DNA of 13,846 bases from DATCIH01 sp036507955 (GTDB lineage: Bacteria; Bacillota; Clostridia; Clostridiales; Clostridiaceae): NCBI GenBank assembly GCA_036507955.1, contig DATCIH010000141.1, forward strand, positions 1 to 13,846. The letters are read 5' to 3'. Of this stretch, positions 13,844 through 13,846 are shown piece after piece. The notes beneath the pieces were generated by a model. That model was not told the origin of the DNA. It searched no databases and saw only the letters and a list, made by a program, of their open reading frames with translations. Numbering within the stretch: position 1 is the stretch's first letter; every line of letters starts with the position of its first letter. Both the position numbers and the translations under genes were made by a program.

Positions 13844-13846
13844 ACT
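13829..13846 (+). CDS. Start of an unidentified gene, truncated by the window edge
   Basis: A TTG at 13829 begins an open frame (MDSIIT...) and lies 8 nt after the good ribosome binding site AAAGGGTG (13813-13820), downstream of an extended -10 promoter. An in-frame ATG at 13808 would add seven residues but has no ribosome binding site. Other frames stop within a few codons. Only six codons are visible, so no function can be proposed. Confidence 0.4.

Overview
The window reads as chromosomal DNA of a low-GC, endospore-forming Firmicute of the Clostridium type. Support for this: AT-rich composition, strong AGGAGG-type ribosome binding sites, a SpoIIP sporulation protein, a ferredoxin-fused aldo/keto reductase typical of anaerobes, and a clostridial-type dCTP deaminase. 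No tRNA, rRNA, CRISPR array or prophage genes were seen.

Left part (1-3047, all genes on the minus strand). The 5' part of a GH29 alpha-L-fucosidase gene runs off the left edge. Next comes a REP-associated tyrosine (HUH/Y1) transposase gene bracketed by inverted G-rich/C-rich REP-like sequences; the right pair is a tandem repeat that ends about 20 bp after the stop codon of a stand-alone spoIIP gene.

Middle (3343-5641). A plus-strand gene for a calcium-binding, EF-hand-loop-like protein converges on a minus-strand aldo/keto reductase with two C-terminal 4Fe-4S clusters. A strong bidirectional terminator hairpin lies between them.

Main feature (5862-13064, plus strand). Downstream of a recognisable sigma-A-type promoter is a tight three-gene signalling operon. 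Gene 1 is a receiver-GGDEF-EAL protein: its receiver has an extra segment, its GGDEF motif is intact, the usual RxxD inhibitory site is absent, and its EAL domain has lost several catalytic residues. Genes 2 and 3 are tandem paralogues of about 855 residues. Each joins a LacI-type sugar-binding-protein-like sensor domain (with no helix-turn-helix, signal peptide or membrane segment) to a helical/GAF-like linker and a histidine kinase core with an unusual LHNIGN phosphoacceptor box. The inference is that two soluble kinases read an intracellular small molecule and phosphorylate one receiver, so that c-di-GMP synthesis is tuned. This is the best candidate for an under-described system here. The operon ends in a perfect 37-nt palindrome that includes the last stop codon.

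Right part (13114-13846). A minus-strand dCTP deaminase gene has a perfect 20-bp palindrome in its leader. A divergent gene appears to begin on the plus strand just before the right edge, with an extended -10 promoter and a good ribosome binding site, but only a few codons are visible.
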